Source: Nonomuraea africana (GTDB lineage Bacteria > Actinomycetota > Actinomycetes > Streptosporangiales > Streptosporangiaceae). Taken from it: a DNA stretch of 64,000 nucleotides. The stretch lies in the NCBI RefSeq assembly GCF_014873535.1, contig NZ_JADBEF010000001.1, positions 5,456,001-5,520,000 of the forward strand, given 5' to 3'. This document shows positions 33,832-42,597 of the stretch, one piece after another. Made by a program: the position numbers and the translations under genes. Positions within the stretch are counted from its first letter, which is position 1. Every line of letters begins with the position of its first letter. Under the pieces are notes generated by a model that was not told the origin of the DNA, searched no databases, and saw nothing but the letters and a program-made list of their open reading frames with translations.

Positions 33832-35118
33832 TCAGCTGTCGGCCATGCGCGTGCCGCCGTCGGCCAGCTGGATCGCCCGGCCCGAACGGATCGACTCGTT
33901 GGCCGCCGCGCCCACCATGACGCTGCGGATCCCGTCGACGTAGCCCGCCTGCCTTGCCAGCGGGTCGTCGTCGGGGCCGCGGAAGACGTCGTTCAGCAGG
34001 AGCCGGTCACCGCCGCCGTGTCCGCCCTCGCCCCGCTCGATCGGGATCTCCCTCGTCTGCTGCCAGTGCTGGTGCAGGGTGAGCCGCTCCCACGAGCCCG
34101 CGGCGTGCTCCTTCGCGGCGGCGCTCGGGTCGATCGCGGCGTGCGCAGGCGTCCACGACCGCTCGCACACCTCCAGCTCGATCCGGCCGGCGGTGCCGTT
34201 GAAGACGACGCGGTACCCCTCGTGCGGAGCGTGCGCGTTCAGCGAGTAGGTGAGCATGGCGCCGTTGTCGTAGCGCACCAGGACGGCCAGGTTGTCCTCG
34301 ATGGTGATGCCTTCGCTGAAGGCGTCCCTGTCGCGCAGGTACCCGTCCTCGTGTTCGGCGTCCAGGTAGAGCCGCTTGAGTCTCGGGTCGGCGGAGATGT
34401 CGAGGATGAAGGGGTCGGTGCCCAGCCCCGGGGCGCCCTGACCGCGCTCGGGACGCGCGGCCAGCCCGCGGGCCCTGGCGTTCTCCGCACCGTAGAAGCG
34501 CAGCTCGCCCTGGGCGTACACGCTGCGCGCCGCGGCGGCCAGCCACCAGTTCACCAGGTCGAAGTGATGCGTGGACTTGTGCACGAGCAGGCCGCCCGAG
34601 TTCGCCTTCTCGCGGTGCCAGCGGCGGAAGTAGTCGGCGCCGTGGATGGTGTCCAGCGCCCACTCGAAGTGGACGGAGGTGACCTCGCCGATCGCGCCGT
34701 CCATGATGAGGCGCCGCACCGCGGAGTTGCGCGGCGAGTAGCGGTAGTTGAAGGTGACGATCAGGGACGCCGTGCTCCGCTCGGCGGCGGCGGCGATCGC
34801 GGCGCACCCTTCGGCGTCGGTCGTGAGCGGCTTCTCCACGATCACGTGCTTGCCGGCGTCCAGCGCGGCACAGACGTAGGCGGCGTGGGTGGCGTCCACC
34901 GTGGTGATGATCACCGCGTCGCACAGCTCCAGCAGCGCGGCGAACTCGCCGGGCGCGAAGCACGGGACCGGCGTGCCCAGGAGCTCGTTGTAGTAGTCCA
35001 TCCTGGTCTGGTTGGTGTCGCAGAAGGCGACGATCTCGCCGGTGTCACGCCAGTCGCCGGTCAGCGCGCCGACGTACATCTGGGCACGGTGCCCGAGTCC
35101 TGCGATGCCGTATTTCAT
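33832..35118 (-). CDS. Gfo/Idh/MocA-family oxidoreductase
   Basis: The 428-residue NAD(P)-dependent enzyme has a Rossmann N-terminus (MKYGIAGLGHRAQMYVGAL), the hallmark EKP motif in HVIVEKPLTTDAEG and the substrate-domain segment THHFDLVNWWL. It probably oxidises or reduces a sugar or inositol-like hydroxyl. It sits in the importer operon between the binding-protein gene and the esterase gene, so it should act on whatever the importer brings in. A hairpin at 35138-35165 just before its start may reduce its expression relative to the binding protein. Confidence 0.88.
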   Translation of the reverse strand: MKYGIAGLGHRAQMYVGALTGDWRDTGEIVAFCDTNQTRMDYYNELLGTPVPCFAPGEFAALLELCDAVIITTVDATHAAYVCAALDAGKHVIVEKPLTTDAEGCAAIAAAAERSTASLIVTFNYRYSPRNSAVRRLIMDGAIGEVTSVHFEWALDTIHGADYFRRWHREKANSGGLLVHKSTHHFDLVNWWLAAAARSVYAQGELRFYGAENARARGLAARPERGQGAPGLGTDPFILDISADPRLKRLYLDAEHEDGYLRDRDAFSEGITIEDNLAVLVRYDNGAMLTYSLNAHAPHEGYRVVFNGTAGRIELEVCERSWTPAHAAIDPSAAAKEHAAGSWERLTLHQHWQQTREIPIERGEGGHGGGDRLLLNDVFRGPDDDPLARQAGYVDGIRSVMVGAAANESIRSGRAIQLADGGTRMADS

Positions 35119-35137
35119 CTGTCTCCCCGATGGATGT

Positions 35138-35165
35138 GCCGTACGGCTCGCGAGAGCCGTACGGC
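35138..35165 (-). terminator. Perfect 12-bp hairpin between binding-protein and oxidoreductase genes
   Basis: GCCGTACGGCTC (35138-35149) and GAGCCGTACGGC (35154-35165) pair completely around the 4-base loop GCGA. It lies in the 61-base gap after the binding-protein stop and before the Gfo start. Such a hairpin can protect the upstream message and let only part of the transcription continue. Confidence 0.6.
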
Positions 35166-35179
35166 GGTGGAAGTGGTCG

Positions 35180-36451
35180 TCAGCCGGCCAGTGCCGCGTT
35201 GGCCTCTTCGAGCAGCTTGGTGGCCGCCTCGTCGGGGCTCTGCTGGCCGGAGGTCACGGCCTCGGAGTAGCGCTTGAGGATGTCCTCCATCTTCGAGCCG
35301 CCCTTGGGCGGCACGATCACCGGCGACAGCTCGCTCTTCACCGAGTCGAGGAAGGTCAGCGTCTGCTGGTCGGCGGGGGGCAGCTTGCCCTTGATCGCCT
35401 CGAGGACCTTCGAGTTGATCGGCAGTCCCCTGTCGCTCAGGAGCAGGCCGCCCGCCTCCGGGTCGTTGATCAGGAAGTCGATGAACTTCGTGGCCTCGGC
35501 CTGGTGCTCGCTCTTGCTGGAGGCGGTCCAGTGCATGGCCGGCTGGAGGAACATGCCGGCGTTCGCCGCCTCGGGCAGCTTCGGCAGGCGCAGCAGGGTC
35601 AGCTCCTGGCCCGACGACTTGGCCATCGCGCCGAGCTGGTTGCTCCACCACATGCCGAAGGCGCCCTTGTTGGTGGCGATCAGCGACTGCTCCTGACCCG
35701 CCGCGGCGATCTCACCCATCTTCGCGGCGTCGGGCGAGCCCTTGGTCTCGATGAGTTTGCTGAACGTCGCCCACCAGGCCTTGAGCGTCTCGGGCGTGAC
35801 GCCGATCTTGCCGTTGTCGTAGAACTTCTCGCCGCGCTGCGCCGCGAAGATGGTCAGGTACGCGGGGTTGAAGTTGTACTCGGCGCCGTAGACCGTCCCG
35901 TCTCCCTTTTCGGTGATCTTCTGGGCGAGGCCGACGAAGTCGTCCCAGGTCCAGGTCTTGTCGTCGGGCAGCTTCTGTCCCGCCTTCTCGATGATGGCCT
36001 TGTTGGCCAGCATGGAGAACACGTTGACGCCGGTGGGGATGGCGTACTGCTTGCCGTCGACGCTGCCGGAGGCGAGCACCTGCTGGTCGAGGTCGGCCGT
36101 GTTGACCTTGCCCGTCAGGTCGGCGAGTGCGCCGCGGCCCGCGTACTCGGCCAGGCCGCGGATCTCGATGGTCATGACGTCGGGGGCGTCGCCGGCCGCC
36201 ACCTTGGTGGCCAGCGACTCGTAGTAGCTGGGCCAGTCCGAGAACTCTCCGACCACGTCGATGGTCGGGTTCTTCTTCTCGAACGCGGCGATGACCTGCT
36301 CGGTGAGCTTCTGCCTGGAGTCGCTGCCCCAGTAGGAGAAGCGCAGCTTGACCTTGTCGCCACCGGAGGCCTCGCCACCGCTGCCGCCGCCGCAGGCCGC
36401 CAGGGCCATCGCGGCGGCGGCGAGCAGAGCCGCGGTCTTGAGAGAGCGCAT
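35180..36451 (-). CDS. Sugar ABC importer, substrate-binding lipoprotein
   Basis: The 423-residue family-1 solute-binding protein starts at ATG 36451 (MRSLKTAALL), giving a normal lipoprotein signal ending in LAAC; an open frame reaching 36523 is not needed. The mature part has LRFSYWGSDSRQKL, PDVMTIEIRGLAEYAGRG and KTWTWDDFVGLAQKI. It is encoded third in its operon, after both permeases, which is less usual. The following genes (oxidoreductase, esterase, LacI) suggest uptake of a sugar derivative. No ATPase gene is present, so a shared one is assumed. Confidence 0.92.
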   Translation of the reverse strand: MRSLKTAALLAAAAMALAACGGGSGGEASGGDKVKLRFSYWGSDSRQKLTEQVIAAFEKKNPTIDVVGEFSDWPSYYESLATKVAAGDAPDVMTIEIRGLAEYAGRGALADLTGKVNTADLDQQVLASGSVDGKQYAIPTGVNVFSMLANKAIIEKAGQKLPDDKTWTWDDFVGLAQKITEKGDGTVYGAEYNFNPAYLTIFAAQRGEKFYDNGKIGVTPETLKAWWATFSKLIETKGSPDAAKMGEIAAAGQEQSLIATNKGAFGMWWSNQLGAMAKSSGQELTLLRLPKLPEAANAGMFLQPAMHWTASSKSEHQAEATKFIDFLINDPEAGGLLLSDRGLPINSKVLEAIKGKLPPADQQTLTFLDSVKSELSPVIVPPKGGSKMEDILKRYSEAVTSGQQSPDEAATKLLEEANAALAG

Positions 36452-36494
36452 CTCTCCGTCCTTCCTCTTGATCATGGGCAGGGGGTGAAGAGGA

Positions 36495-37358
36495 CTACTT
36501 GAGACCCGTGGTGGCCACACCACGGATCAGGTACTTCTGGCCGGCCAGGAAGAAGCCGAAGATCGGGCCGAGCGCGATGATCGACATGGCGAACATCGGT
36601 CCCCACGACGACTCGCCGCTGGAGTCCAGGAAGGTGCGCAGCGCCACGGGAACGGTGAAGTTGTCCGGGTTGTTGAGATAGAGCAGCTGGCTCAGGAAGT
36701 CGTTCCAGGTCCAGATGAAGGTGAAGATCGCCGTGGTGGCCAGCGCGGGGGTGCAGAGCGGCATGATGACGCGGAAGAACGTGCGCCAGTAACCCGCTCC
36801 GTCGATGGAGGCCGCCTCGTCCAGCTCGCGCGGCAGGGTCCTGATGAACTGGACCATCAGGAAGATGAAGAACGAGTCGTGGGCCAGGAACTTAGGCAGG
36901 ATCAGCGGCCACACCGTGTTGATCATGTCGAGCTTGGAGAACATGATGTACTGCGGGACGATCACCACGTGCAGCGGCAGCATGATCGAGCCCAGCATGA
37001 TGGCGAACCAGAACTTCTTCATCGGGAAGTTCAGCCTGGCGAAGGCGTAGGCCGCCATCGAGCACGCGGCCAGGTTGGCGACGATCGACAGCGCGGTGAC
37101 GACGGCGGAGTTCCACATGTAGTAGCCGAACGGGTGGGCCAGCGCCGTCCAGCCCTCGGTGAAGTTGTCGAAGGTGACCTCGCTCGGGATCAGTCCCGGC
37201 TCCCTGAAGATCAGCTCTTCGGGCTTGAGCGCGCTGGAGATCATCCACAGCAGCGGGTAGAGCATGACCAGGCCGAAGCCGATGAGCATCAGGTGCTTGG
37301 CACCCCTGCTGACGCGGCGCCGGTAGAGGACCGGCAGCCGCCTACTTGCTGTCGCCAT
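36495..37358 (-). CDS. Sugar ABC importer permease, MalG type
   Basis: This 287-residue permease has six hydrophobic segments and an EAA loop ELDEAASIDGAGYWRTFFRVIMPLCTPA. The C-terminus GQKYLIRGVATTGLK is typical of carbohydrate UgpE/MalG proteins. Its ATG lies inside the end of the MalF-type gene (17-base overlap), showing coupled translation. The binding-protein gene follows 43 bases later. Confidence 0.93.
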   Translation of the reverse strand: MATASRRLPVLYRRRVSRGAKHLMLIGFGLVMLYPLLWMISSALKPEELIFREPGLIPSEVTFDNFTEGWTALAHPFGYYMWNSAVVTALSIVANLAACSMAAYAFARLNFPMKKFWFAIMLGSIMLPLHVVIVPQYIMFSKLDMINTVWPLILPKFLAHDSFFIFLMVQFIRTLPRELDEAASIDGAGYWRTFFRVIMPLCTPALATTAIFTFIWTWNDFLSQLLYLNNPDNFTVPVALRTFLDSSGESSWGPMFAMSIIALGPIFGFFLAGQKYLIRGVATTGLK

Positions 37359-38307
37359 AGAAGACCCAATACTTGGACGCGAGGAAGTTGACCCCGGTCA
37401 GACCGGCGATGATGAGGACGAGCACCCAGGCCAGCGCCGCGGCGTAGCCCATCTCGTACTCCTTGAACCCGTTGACGTAGAGGTAGAGCGTGTAGAAGAG
37501 CGTCGAGTCGTTCGGCCCGCCCGAGCCGTTGCTTACGATGAACGACTGCGTGAACGACTGGAACGACTTGATCACTTCGAGCACCAGGTTGAAGAAGATG
37601 ATCGGCGTGAGCAGCGGGAGGGTGATGGTTCTGAACTGCCGGAGCGGGGTCGCGCCGTCCACTGCGGCGGCCTCGTAATAGCTGCGTGGGATCTGGCGCA
37701 GGCCGGCCAGGAAGATGACCATCGGGGCGCCGAACGTCCACACGTGCAGGAGGATCAGCGTGCCCAGCGCGGTGTCGGGGTTGTTCACGTAGCTGGTGCC
37801 CTGGATGCCGAAGAGGCCGAGCACCGAGTTCACCAGGCCGTCGGCGCCGAAGATCTTCCGCCAGAGGATCGCGATCGCGACGCTGCCGCCCAGCAGCGAG
37901 GGCAGGTAGTAGATCGAGCGGTAGAACGACAGGCCCCGCAGCCCGCGGTCCAGCAGCAGGGCCAGCCCGAGAGCGAAGCCGAGCTGGAGGGGCACGGAGA
38001 CCACCACGTAGATCGTGGTCACCTTCAGCGAGGTCCAGAACCTGGGGTCCTCGTTGAACATCTTCGTGTAATTGTCCAGCCCGACCCACTTCGCCTCGTC
38101 GAGCAGGCTGTAGTCGGTGAAGGACAGGTAGAGCGAGGCGGCGATGGGGCCGATCGTGATCAGGAACAGGCCCACGAACCACGGCGCCAGGAAGACGTAG
38201 GCCGTCAGCGCCTTACGCCGGGAGCGCTCCCAGGCGGCGGGCCTCCGCCGCCTGGGAGCAGAGGGCTCAGCCGCGACCTCGGACTTCAACGACAGCGAAT
38301 CAACCAC
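37342..38307 (-). CDS. Sugar ABC importer permease, MalF type
   Basis: The 321-residue permease opens the leftward importer operon. After a basic N-terminus (PRRRRPAAWERSRRKALT) it has six membrane segments and the EAA loop SYYEAAAVDGATPLRQFRTITLPLLTPI. It is the first gene after the promoter at 38403-38430. The operon order is permease, permease, binding protein, Gfo oxidoreductase, esterase, LacI regulator. Confidence 0.93.
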   Translation of the reverse strand: MVDSLSLKSEVAAEPSAPRRRRPAAWERSRRKALTAYVFLAPWFVGLFLITIGPIAASLYLSFTDYSLLDEAKWVGLDNYTKMFNEDPRFWTSLKVTTIYVVVSVPLQLGFALGLALLLDRGLRGLSFYRSIYYLPSLLGGSVAIAILWRKIFGADGLVNSVLGLFGIQGTSYVNNPDTALGTLILLHVWTFGAPMVIFLAGLRQIPRSYYEAAAVDGATPLRQFRTITLPLLTPIIFFNLVLEVIKSFQSFTQSFIVSNGSGGPNDSTLFYTLYLYVNGFKEYEMGYAAALAWVLVLIIAGLTGVNFLASKYWVFYGDSK

Positions 38308-38402
38308 GGCGGGACCCCTGGATGGATGGATCGAGCCCGGACATTTCTTGACTCAGTCGTCATCACGGGACCTCCCGATGTGACGTGAATGGATGGCGCT
38401 TT

Positions 38403-38430
38403 CCTATAGCGCCGGGGAAAGTTACGTCAA
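38403..38430 (-). promoter_or_regulatory. Promoter of the importer operon
   Basis: On the minus strand TTGACG (38430-38425) and TATAGG (38408-38403) are spaced by 16 bases, a good sigma-70-type promoter about 95 bases before the MalF-type start. GGCGCT (38395-38400) and AGCGCC (38408-38413) form an inverted repeat across the -10 region, a possible operator. The gap 38308-38628 also holds a GGTTGCA half-site (38555-38561) like the LacI sites at 40615-40780. No gene is seen in the gap. Confidence 0.6.
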
Positions 38431-38585
38431 CCCTTTGCAGGCGTTACCGCGCTGTTATCGATATATCGCCTGTGACATATTCGCAGGTGAGCGCGTTACC
38501 ACGAGATGAAGACGCTCTAACAATCTTGGCAAATGAGACTTCATTGCTACAAGCGGTTGCAGTCGCGGGCGGCGCATGGCGAAGC

Positions 38586-38610
38586 GGGGAATCGTGCGAC
38601 ACGATTCCCC
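38586..38610 (-). terminator. Terminator hairpin after galM
   Basis: GGGGAATCGTG (38586-38596) and CACGATTCCCC (38600-38610) form a perfect 11-bp stem with a 3-base loop, 18 bases after the galM stop. There is no U-tract, as is usual in these genomes. Confidence 0.75.
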
Positions 38611-38628
38611 GGGACGGACGGGTCTAGC

Positions 38629-39585
38629 TCAGCCGGTGAACCTGTAGGTGGTGGTCGACTGGTGTTCCTCCCCCGGCCTGAGCACGGCCGAGGGGAAGTC
38701 CGGGCGGTTCGGCGCGTCGGGGAAGCGCTGCGTCTCCAGGCACAGCCCGGCGAACCTGCCATACGGCGTGCCGACGCCGTCCAGCATGTGGCCGGTGTAG
38801 AACTGCACACCGGGCTCTGTCGTCGTCACCTCCATCGCGCGCCCGCTCAGCGGCTCCTCCACCCGCATCACCCCGCCGGGCCGCAGGACGTAGCAGTGGT
38901 CGTAGCAACCGTCCAACCGCTCCCCCACGGGCGTGGGGCGGGTGAAGTCGTACGGCGTGCCCTCCACCGGCTCCGGCGCGCCGGGCAGGGGGATCTTGCC
39001 CTCGTCGACCGGCAGGTAGTGGTCGGCCTCGATCGTGACGACGTGCCCTCGCACGTCCGCGGGGCGGGCGAGGTTGAAGTACGAGTGGTTGGTCAGGTTG
39101 AGGACGGTCGGCGCGTCGGTGCGCGCACGGTAGTCGATGCGCAGTTCGTCACGGTCGGTGAGGGTGTAGGTGACCGACACGGTCAGTGTGCCCGGATAGC
39201 CCTCCTCGCCGTCCTTGCTGACGTAGGTCAGCACGACGGCCCGCTCGCCGTCCGGTTCGGCCCGCCAGATCCGCTTGTCGAAGCCGCGCTCCCCGCCGTG
39301 CAGGCTGTGGCCGTTGTTGTTGAGCGCCAGCTGGTAGGTGACGCCGTCCAGGGTGAACCTGCCGTTGGCGATGCGGTTGCCGTACCTGCCGACCACGGCG
39401 CCGAAGTAGCGGCTGCGCTCGAGGTAGTCGGCCACGGTGGGCAGACCGAGGACGACGTCGGTTCCATCGGGCAGTTCGATCGACTGGACGATGGCGCCGA
39501 GCGTCAGGATCGACGCGCGCGTCCTGCCGTTCGACAGGACGTGCCGGTCCACCGTCTCTCCAGCCGGCGTGGACCCAAATCTCAC
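38629..39585 (-). CDS. galM: Aldose 1-epimerase
   Basis: The 318-residue mutarotase interconverts alpha and beta anomers of aldoses. It has the family segments VGRYGNRIANGRF, NNGHSLHGGERGFDKRIW, LNLTNHSYFNLA (catalytic His), DHCYVL and the C-terminal ETQRFPDAPNRPDFPS with the catalytic Glu. GTG 39585 overlaps the LacI stop by 4 bases, so galM is co-transcribed with the second LacI gene. The open frame runs farther upstream, but that part is the LacI gene in another frame. It is likely to serve sugars imported by the neighbouring transporters. Confidence 0.92.
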   Translation of the reverse strand: MRFGSTPAGETVDRHVLSNGRTRASILTLGAIVQSIELPDGTDVVLGLPTVADYLERSRYFGAVVGRYGNRIANGRFTLDGVTYQLALNNNGHSLHGGERGFDKRIWRAEPDGERAVVLTYVSKDGEEGYPGTLTVSVTYTLTDRDELRIDYRARTDAPTVLNLTNHSYFNLARPADVRGHVVTIEADHYLPVDEGKIPLPGAPEPVEGTPYDFTRPTPVGERLDGCYDHCYVLRPGGVMRVEEPLSGRAMEVTTTEPGVQFYTGHMLDGVGTPYGRFAGLCLETQRFPDAPNRPDFPSAVLRPGEEHQSTTTYRFTG

Positions 39586-40583
39586 GGTGAGCTCACTCTC
39601 TGAGTCGATTCTCTGATCACCAGGCCCGTTTCCAGCCTGGCGGTGGTGTGTGGAGCGGGCCCTGCCGTGCCGGCGGAGCCCGAAATCGTGGCGAGGAGCA
39701 GGTCGACGGCCATGCGACCGGCGGCGGCCGTGGGCATCGTGATCGTCGTGAGCTTCGGCCTGCTGAGCCGGCCCGGCAGGCTGTCGTCCACACCGATGAC
39801 GCTCACGTCGTCGGGGACCCCGAGGCCCCGCTGCCGCAGTCCCTCGATCAATCCCAGCGCGACCAGGTCGTTGTAGCAGAGCACGGCCGTCACCCCCGAA
39901 GCCGCCACCGCTCCGGCCGCCGCCAGGCCACCGTGCTCGGTCGGCTCGTTCGGCCCCAGCACCGAGAGCTCCATGTGGTGTTCGGCGGCGGTGTCGGTGG
40001 CGGCCTGGCGCATCTCGCCGCTGGTCCACGATCCGGCCGGTCCCGAGAGCAGGGCCATCCGGCGATGACCCAGCCCCGCCACATGCTCCACCGCCGCCCT
40101 CGCCCCCTGCCCCACATCCATCAACACCGTCGTCAACCCCTTCAACCGACGATTCACCACCACGAACGGCACCTGCGCCCGCAACCGCTCGATCACCCGA
40201 TTCGACAACCGCGGACTACACAACAACACCCCATCCACCTGCTTGCACAACGTCTCGATCAACTCCTGCTCCAACAACGGATCCTCATCCGTGTCCGCCA
40301 CGAACACGTGATAATCCCGCTCCCGAGCCTGAGCCTGCGCAGCCTTGATCAACGGCGGAAAAAACGGATTCGCGATATCCGCCACGATCAACCCCAAATT
40401 ATGCGTACGCCCCGTCGTCAACGCCCGCGCCGCCCGATTCGGCCGATACCCCAACCCCTCAGCCACCGCCAACACCCGCGTACGCGTCTCCGCATTCACC
40501 AGATGCGGAGCCGAGAACGTCCGCGACACCGTCGAGACATGCACCCCCGACTCCCGCGCCACATCCCTGATCGTCACCGCCAT
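39582..40583 (-). CDS. LacI-family transcriptional regulator, copy 2
   Basis: The 333-residue regulator starts at ATG 40583 (MAVTIRDVARESGVHVSTVS). Its first 174 codons are identical at DNA level to copy 1. The part that differs most is residues about 180-210 (SWTSGEMRQAATDTAAEHHMELS against SWTSEEMQAAATLAAGEYGVDLS), in the effector-binding half. It is divergent from the epimerase operon with GGTTGC-type palindromes between them, and is followed by galM. It probably represses both directions. Identical recognition helices imply that both copies bind the same operators. Confidence 0.93.
   Translation of the reverse strand: MAVTIRDVARESGVHVSTVSRTFSAPHLVNAETRTRVLAVAEGLGYRPNRAARALTTGRTHNLGLIVADIANPFFPPLIKAAQAQARERDYHVFVADTDEDPLLEQELIETLCKQVDGVLLCSPRLSNRVIERLRAQVPFVVVNRRLKGLTTVLMDVGQGARAAVEHVAGLGHRRMALLSGPAGSWTSGEMRQAATDTAAEHHMELSVLGPNEPTEHGGLAAAGAVAASGVTAVLCYNDLVALGLIEGLRQRGLGVPDDVSVIGVDDSLPGRLSRPKLTTITMPTAAAGRMAVDLLLATISGSAGTAGPAPHTTARLETGLVIRESTQRVSSP
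40059..40582. repeat. 524-bp identical tract shared with 32186-32709 (copy 2)
   Basis: This is the second copy of the identical tract in the 5' half of the LacI genes. Beyond it (39965-40058) the two genes differ strongly. A further patch at about 39873-39964, matching about 32000-32091, is again nearly identical, so the pair is a mosaic. Confidence 0.9.
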
Positions 40584-40614
40584 GGCGCCTCCCAGCCCTC
40601 CGCCGCACACTAAC

Positions 40615-40780
40615 GCAAACGGTTGCATCGTCGCCAGGGCCGACACTTCCCACCTTGCGACCGGTTGCGTCCCGCGGCTCGAACGCAACGGAGGCAAACC
40701 TCCAGGTCATCGCCGTCAGGCGAAAATGCGCTCTTGACGTTTCTCGTGGATGCCGACAGTGTTTCATGCAACTGGTTGCA
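40615..40780. promoter_or_regulatory. LacI operators and epimerase-operon promoter
   Basis: Three related palindromes lie between the divergent genes: GCAAACGGTTGC (40615-40626), GCGACCGGTTGC (40657-40668) and TGCAACTGGTTGCA (40767-40780). TTGACG (40734-40739) with CAGTGT (40757-40762) at 17-base spacing is a likely promoter for the rightward operon, and the third palindrome falls at its expected transcription start. This is the usual layout for LacI repression. Confidence 0.6.
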
Positions 40781-40822
40781 GTCCCGAGCATGCTCGCGAC
40801 TGCCAGAAGGGAAAGACAACCC

Positions 40823-41719
40823 GTGAGCAGAACTCTTGTCACCGGGAGCGCGGGGCGCCTCGGGCGCAGCGTCGTGTGCGCCCTGGCCGCCGCAGGGCAC
40901 GAGGTGATCGGCGTGGACCGCGCGCACGGCAGCCCCGCCGTCGCCGCCGCCGAGCTACCCGCCGACCTGACGGACCTCGGCGAGGCGTACGAGGTGATCG
41001 CCCGCTTCCGGCCGGACGCCGTCGTCCATCTGGCCGCGATCGCCACCCCGTTCAGCCGGAGCGACGTGGTGACCTTCCGCACCAACACGCAGCTCGCCTT
41101 CAACGTGTGCGATGCCGCCGTCGCCCTCGGCGTGGGCAAGGTGATCGTGGCCAGCAGCCCGACCGTCATCGGATACGGCTCGCCGAACGGCTGGACGCCC
41201 GGCTACCTGCCCATCGACGAGGCGCATCCGACCCGGCCGTGGAACGCCTACAGCCTGTCCAAACTGGTGGCCGAGGAGACCATGCGCTCCTTCGCCCGCA
41301 CGGCCACCACCACGCGGCTGGCCGCCCTCCGCCCCTGTTTCGTGATCGCTCCCGAGGAGTGGGACGGAGCTCCCACCCAGTCGGGCCACACCGTGGCCGA
41401 GCGGCTGGATCGGCCCGACATCGCCGGGGTCTCGCTGTTCAACTACATCGACGCCCGCGACGCGGCCGAGCTGGTGATCGCCCTGCTCGACCGGCTGCCC
41501 GGCCTGCCCAACGGCGAGGTCTTCTTCGCCGGCGCCGCGGACGCCCTGGCCCGCGAGCCGCTGGCCGACCTGCTGCCGAGGGTCATCCCCTCGACGGCGG
41601 AGTTCGCGGCCGCCCTCACCGGATCGGCTCCCGCCTTCTCCTCCGTCAAGGCCGAACGGCTGCTCGGCTGGCAGGCCAAGCGCAGCTGGCGCACCGAACT
41701 CTCCGAAGGGACCATCTGA
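40823..41719 (+). CDS. NAD-dependent epimerase/dehydratase family protein
   Basis: The 298-residue extended short-chain dehydrogenase has the Rossmann motif LVTGSAGRLGRSV and the catalytic YxxxK in NAYSLSKLVAEE. GTG 40823 follows GGGAAAG. Heading an operon with a KDG-dehydratase-like protein and an enolase-superfamily dehydratase, it probably oxidises a sugar or uronate lactol at C1, comparable to the uronate dehydrogenase at 45588. A true C4-epimerase role is less likely here but not excluded. Confidence 0.8.
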   Translation: MSRTLVTGSAGRLGRSVVCALAAAGHEVIGVDRAHGSPAVAAAELPADLTDLGEAYEVIARFRPDAVVHLAAIATPFSRSDVVTFRTNTQLAFNVCDAAVALGVGKVIVASSPTVIGYGSPNGWTPGYLPIDEAHPTRPWNAYSLSKLVAEETMRSFARTATTTRLAALRPCFVIAPEEWDGAPTQSGHTVAERLDRPDIAGVSLFNYIDARDAAELVIALLDRLPGLPNGEVFFAGAADALAREPLADLLPRVIPSTAEFAAALTGSAPAFSSVKAERLLGWQAKRSWRTELSEGTI

Positions 41720-41721
41720 CC

Positions 41722-42597
41722 GTGAATCTCAGCGGCGTCCTGTTCTTCCCCGTGACTCCGTTCGCCGCCGACGGCGCGCTGGCTGAGGACGTGCTCGCCG
41801 AGCACATCGGCAAGGGGCTGGCCGGCGACCCCGGCGCGGTCTTCGTGGCCTGCGGCACCGGCGAGTTCTCCGCCCTGTCGCAGGGCGAGCACGCCCGTGC
41901 CGTGCGCGTGGCCACCGACACCGTCCAGGGCAGGGTGCCGGTGCTGGCAGGGGCGGGCGGACCGCTCGGCGCGGCGCTGGAGCAGGCGCGGGCCGCGCGC
42001 GCGGCCGGCGCCGACGGGTTGTTGCTCATGCCGCCCTATCTGGCGCAGGGCACCAGGGCGGGCTTCGTCGAGTACGTGCGGGCCGTGGCCGCCGAGCTTC
42101 CGGTGATCGTCTATCAGCGCGGCTCGGTGGTGCTCGACCCCGACGTGGTGGTGGAGCTCGCCCGCGTCCCCGGCGTGATCGGTCTCAAGGACGGGCTGGG
42201 CGACGTCGACCGGCTGCAGCGCACGGTGCTGGCGGTGCGGAGGGAGGTCGGCCGGGAGTTCACCTTCTTCAACGGCCTGCCGACCGCGGAGCTGACCATG
42301 CCCGCCTATCGGGGCCTCGGCGTCGAGCTCTACTCCTCGGCGGTGTTCGCCTTCGCCCCCGAGATCGCCGTCGCCTACTTCCACGGCGACGACCGGTTGC
42401 TGGACGCGTTCTACGCGCCACTGGTCGAGCTGCGCAGCAAGGCTCCCGGATACGCGGTCTCCCTGGTCAAGGCGGGCCTGCGGCTGCGCGGCCTGGATGT
42501 CGGCAAGGTCAGGGCGCCGCTGACCGACCTCACCCCCGAGCACGTGGACGAGCTCGACGCGCTGATCGAGACTGGCCTCAGGCTGGTGACCAGATGA
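41722..42597 (+). CDS. 5-dehydro-4-deoxyglucarate dehydratase-like protein, copy 1
   Basis: The 291-residue DHDPS-superfamily enzyme has the Schiff-base Lys in VIGLKDGLGD and the Tyr in VIVYQRGS. FFNGLPTAELT is typical of 5-keto-4-deoxyglucarate dehydratase (decarboxylating), which makes 2-oxoglutarate semialdehyde. It is a close paralogue of the protein at 50437. GTG 41722 lies 2 bases after the epimerase stop, and its stop overlaps the next ATG. It acts after the enolase-superfamily dehydratase of the same operon. Confidence 0.87.
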   Translation: MNLSGVLFFPVTPFAADGALAEDVLAEHIGKGLAGDPGAVFVACGTGEFSALSQGEHARAVRVATDTVQGRVPVLAGAGGPLGAALEQARAARAAGADGLLLMPPYLAQGTRAGFVEYVRAVAAELPVIVYQRGSVVLDPDVVVELARVPGVIGLKDGLGDVDRLQRTVLAVRREVGREFTFFNGLPTAELTMPAYRGLGVELYSSAVFAFAPEIAVAYFHGDDRLLDAFYAPLVELRSKAPGYAVSLVKAGLRLRGLDVGKVRAPLTDLTPEHVDELDALIETGLRLVTR

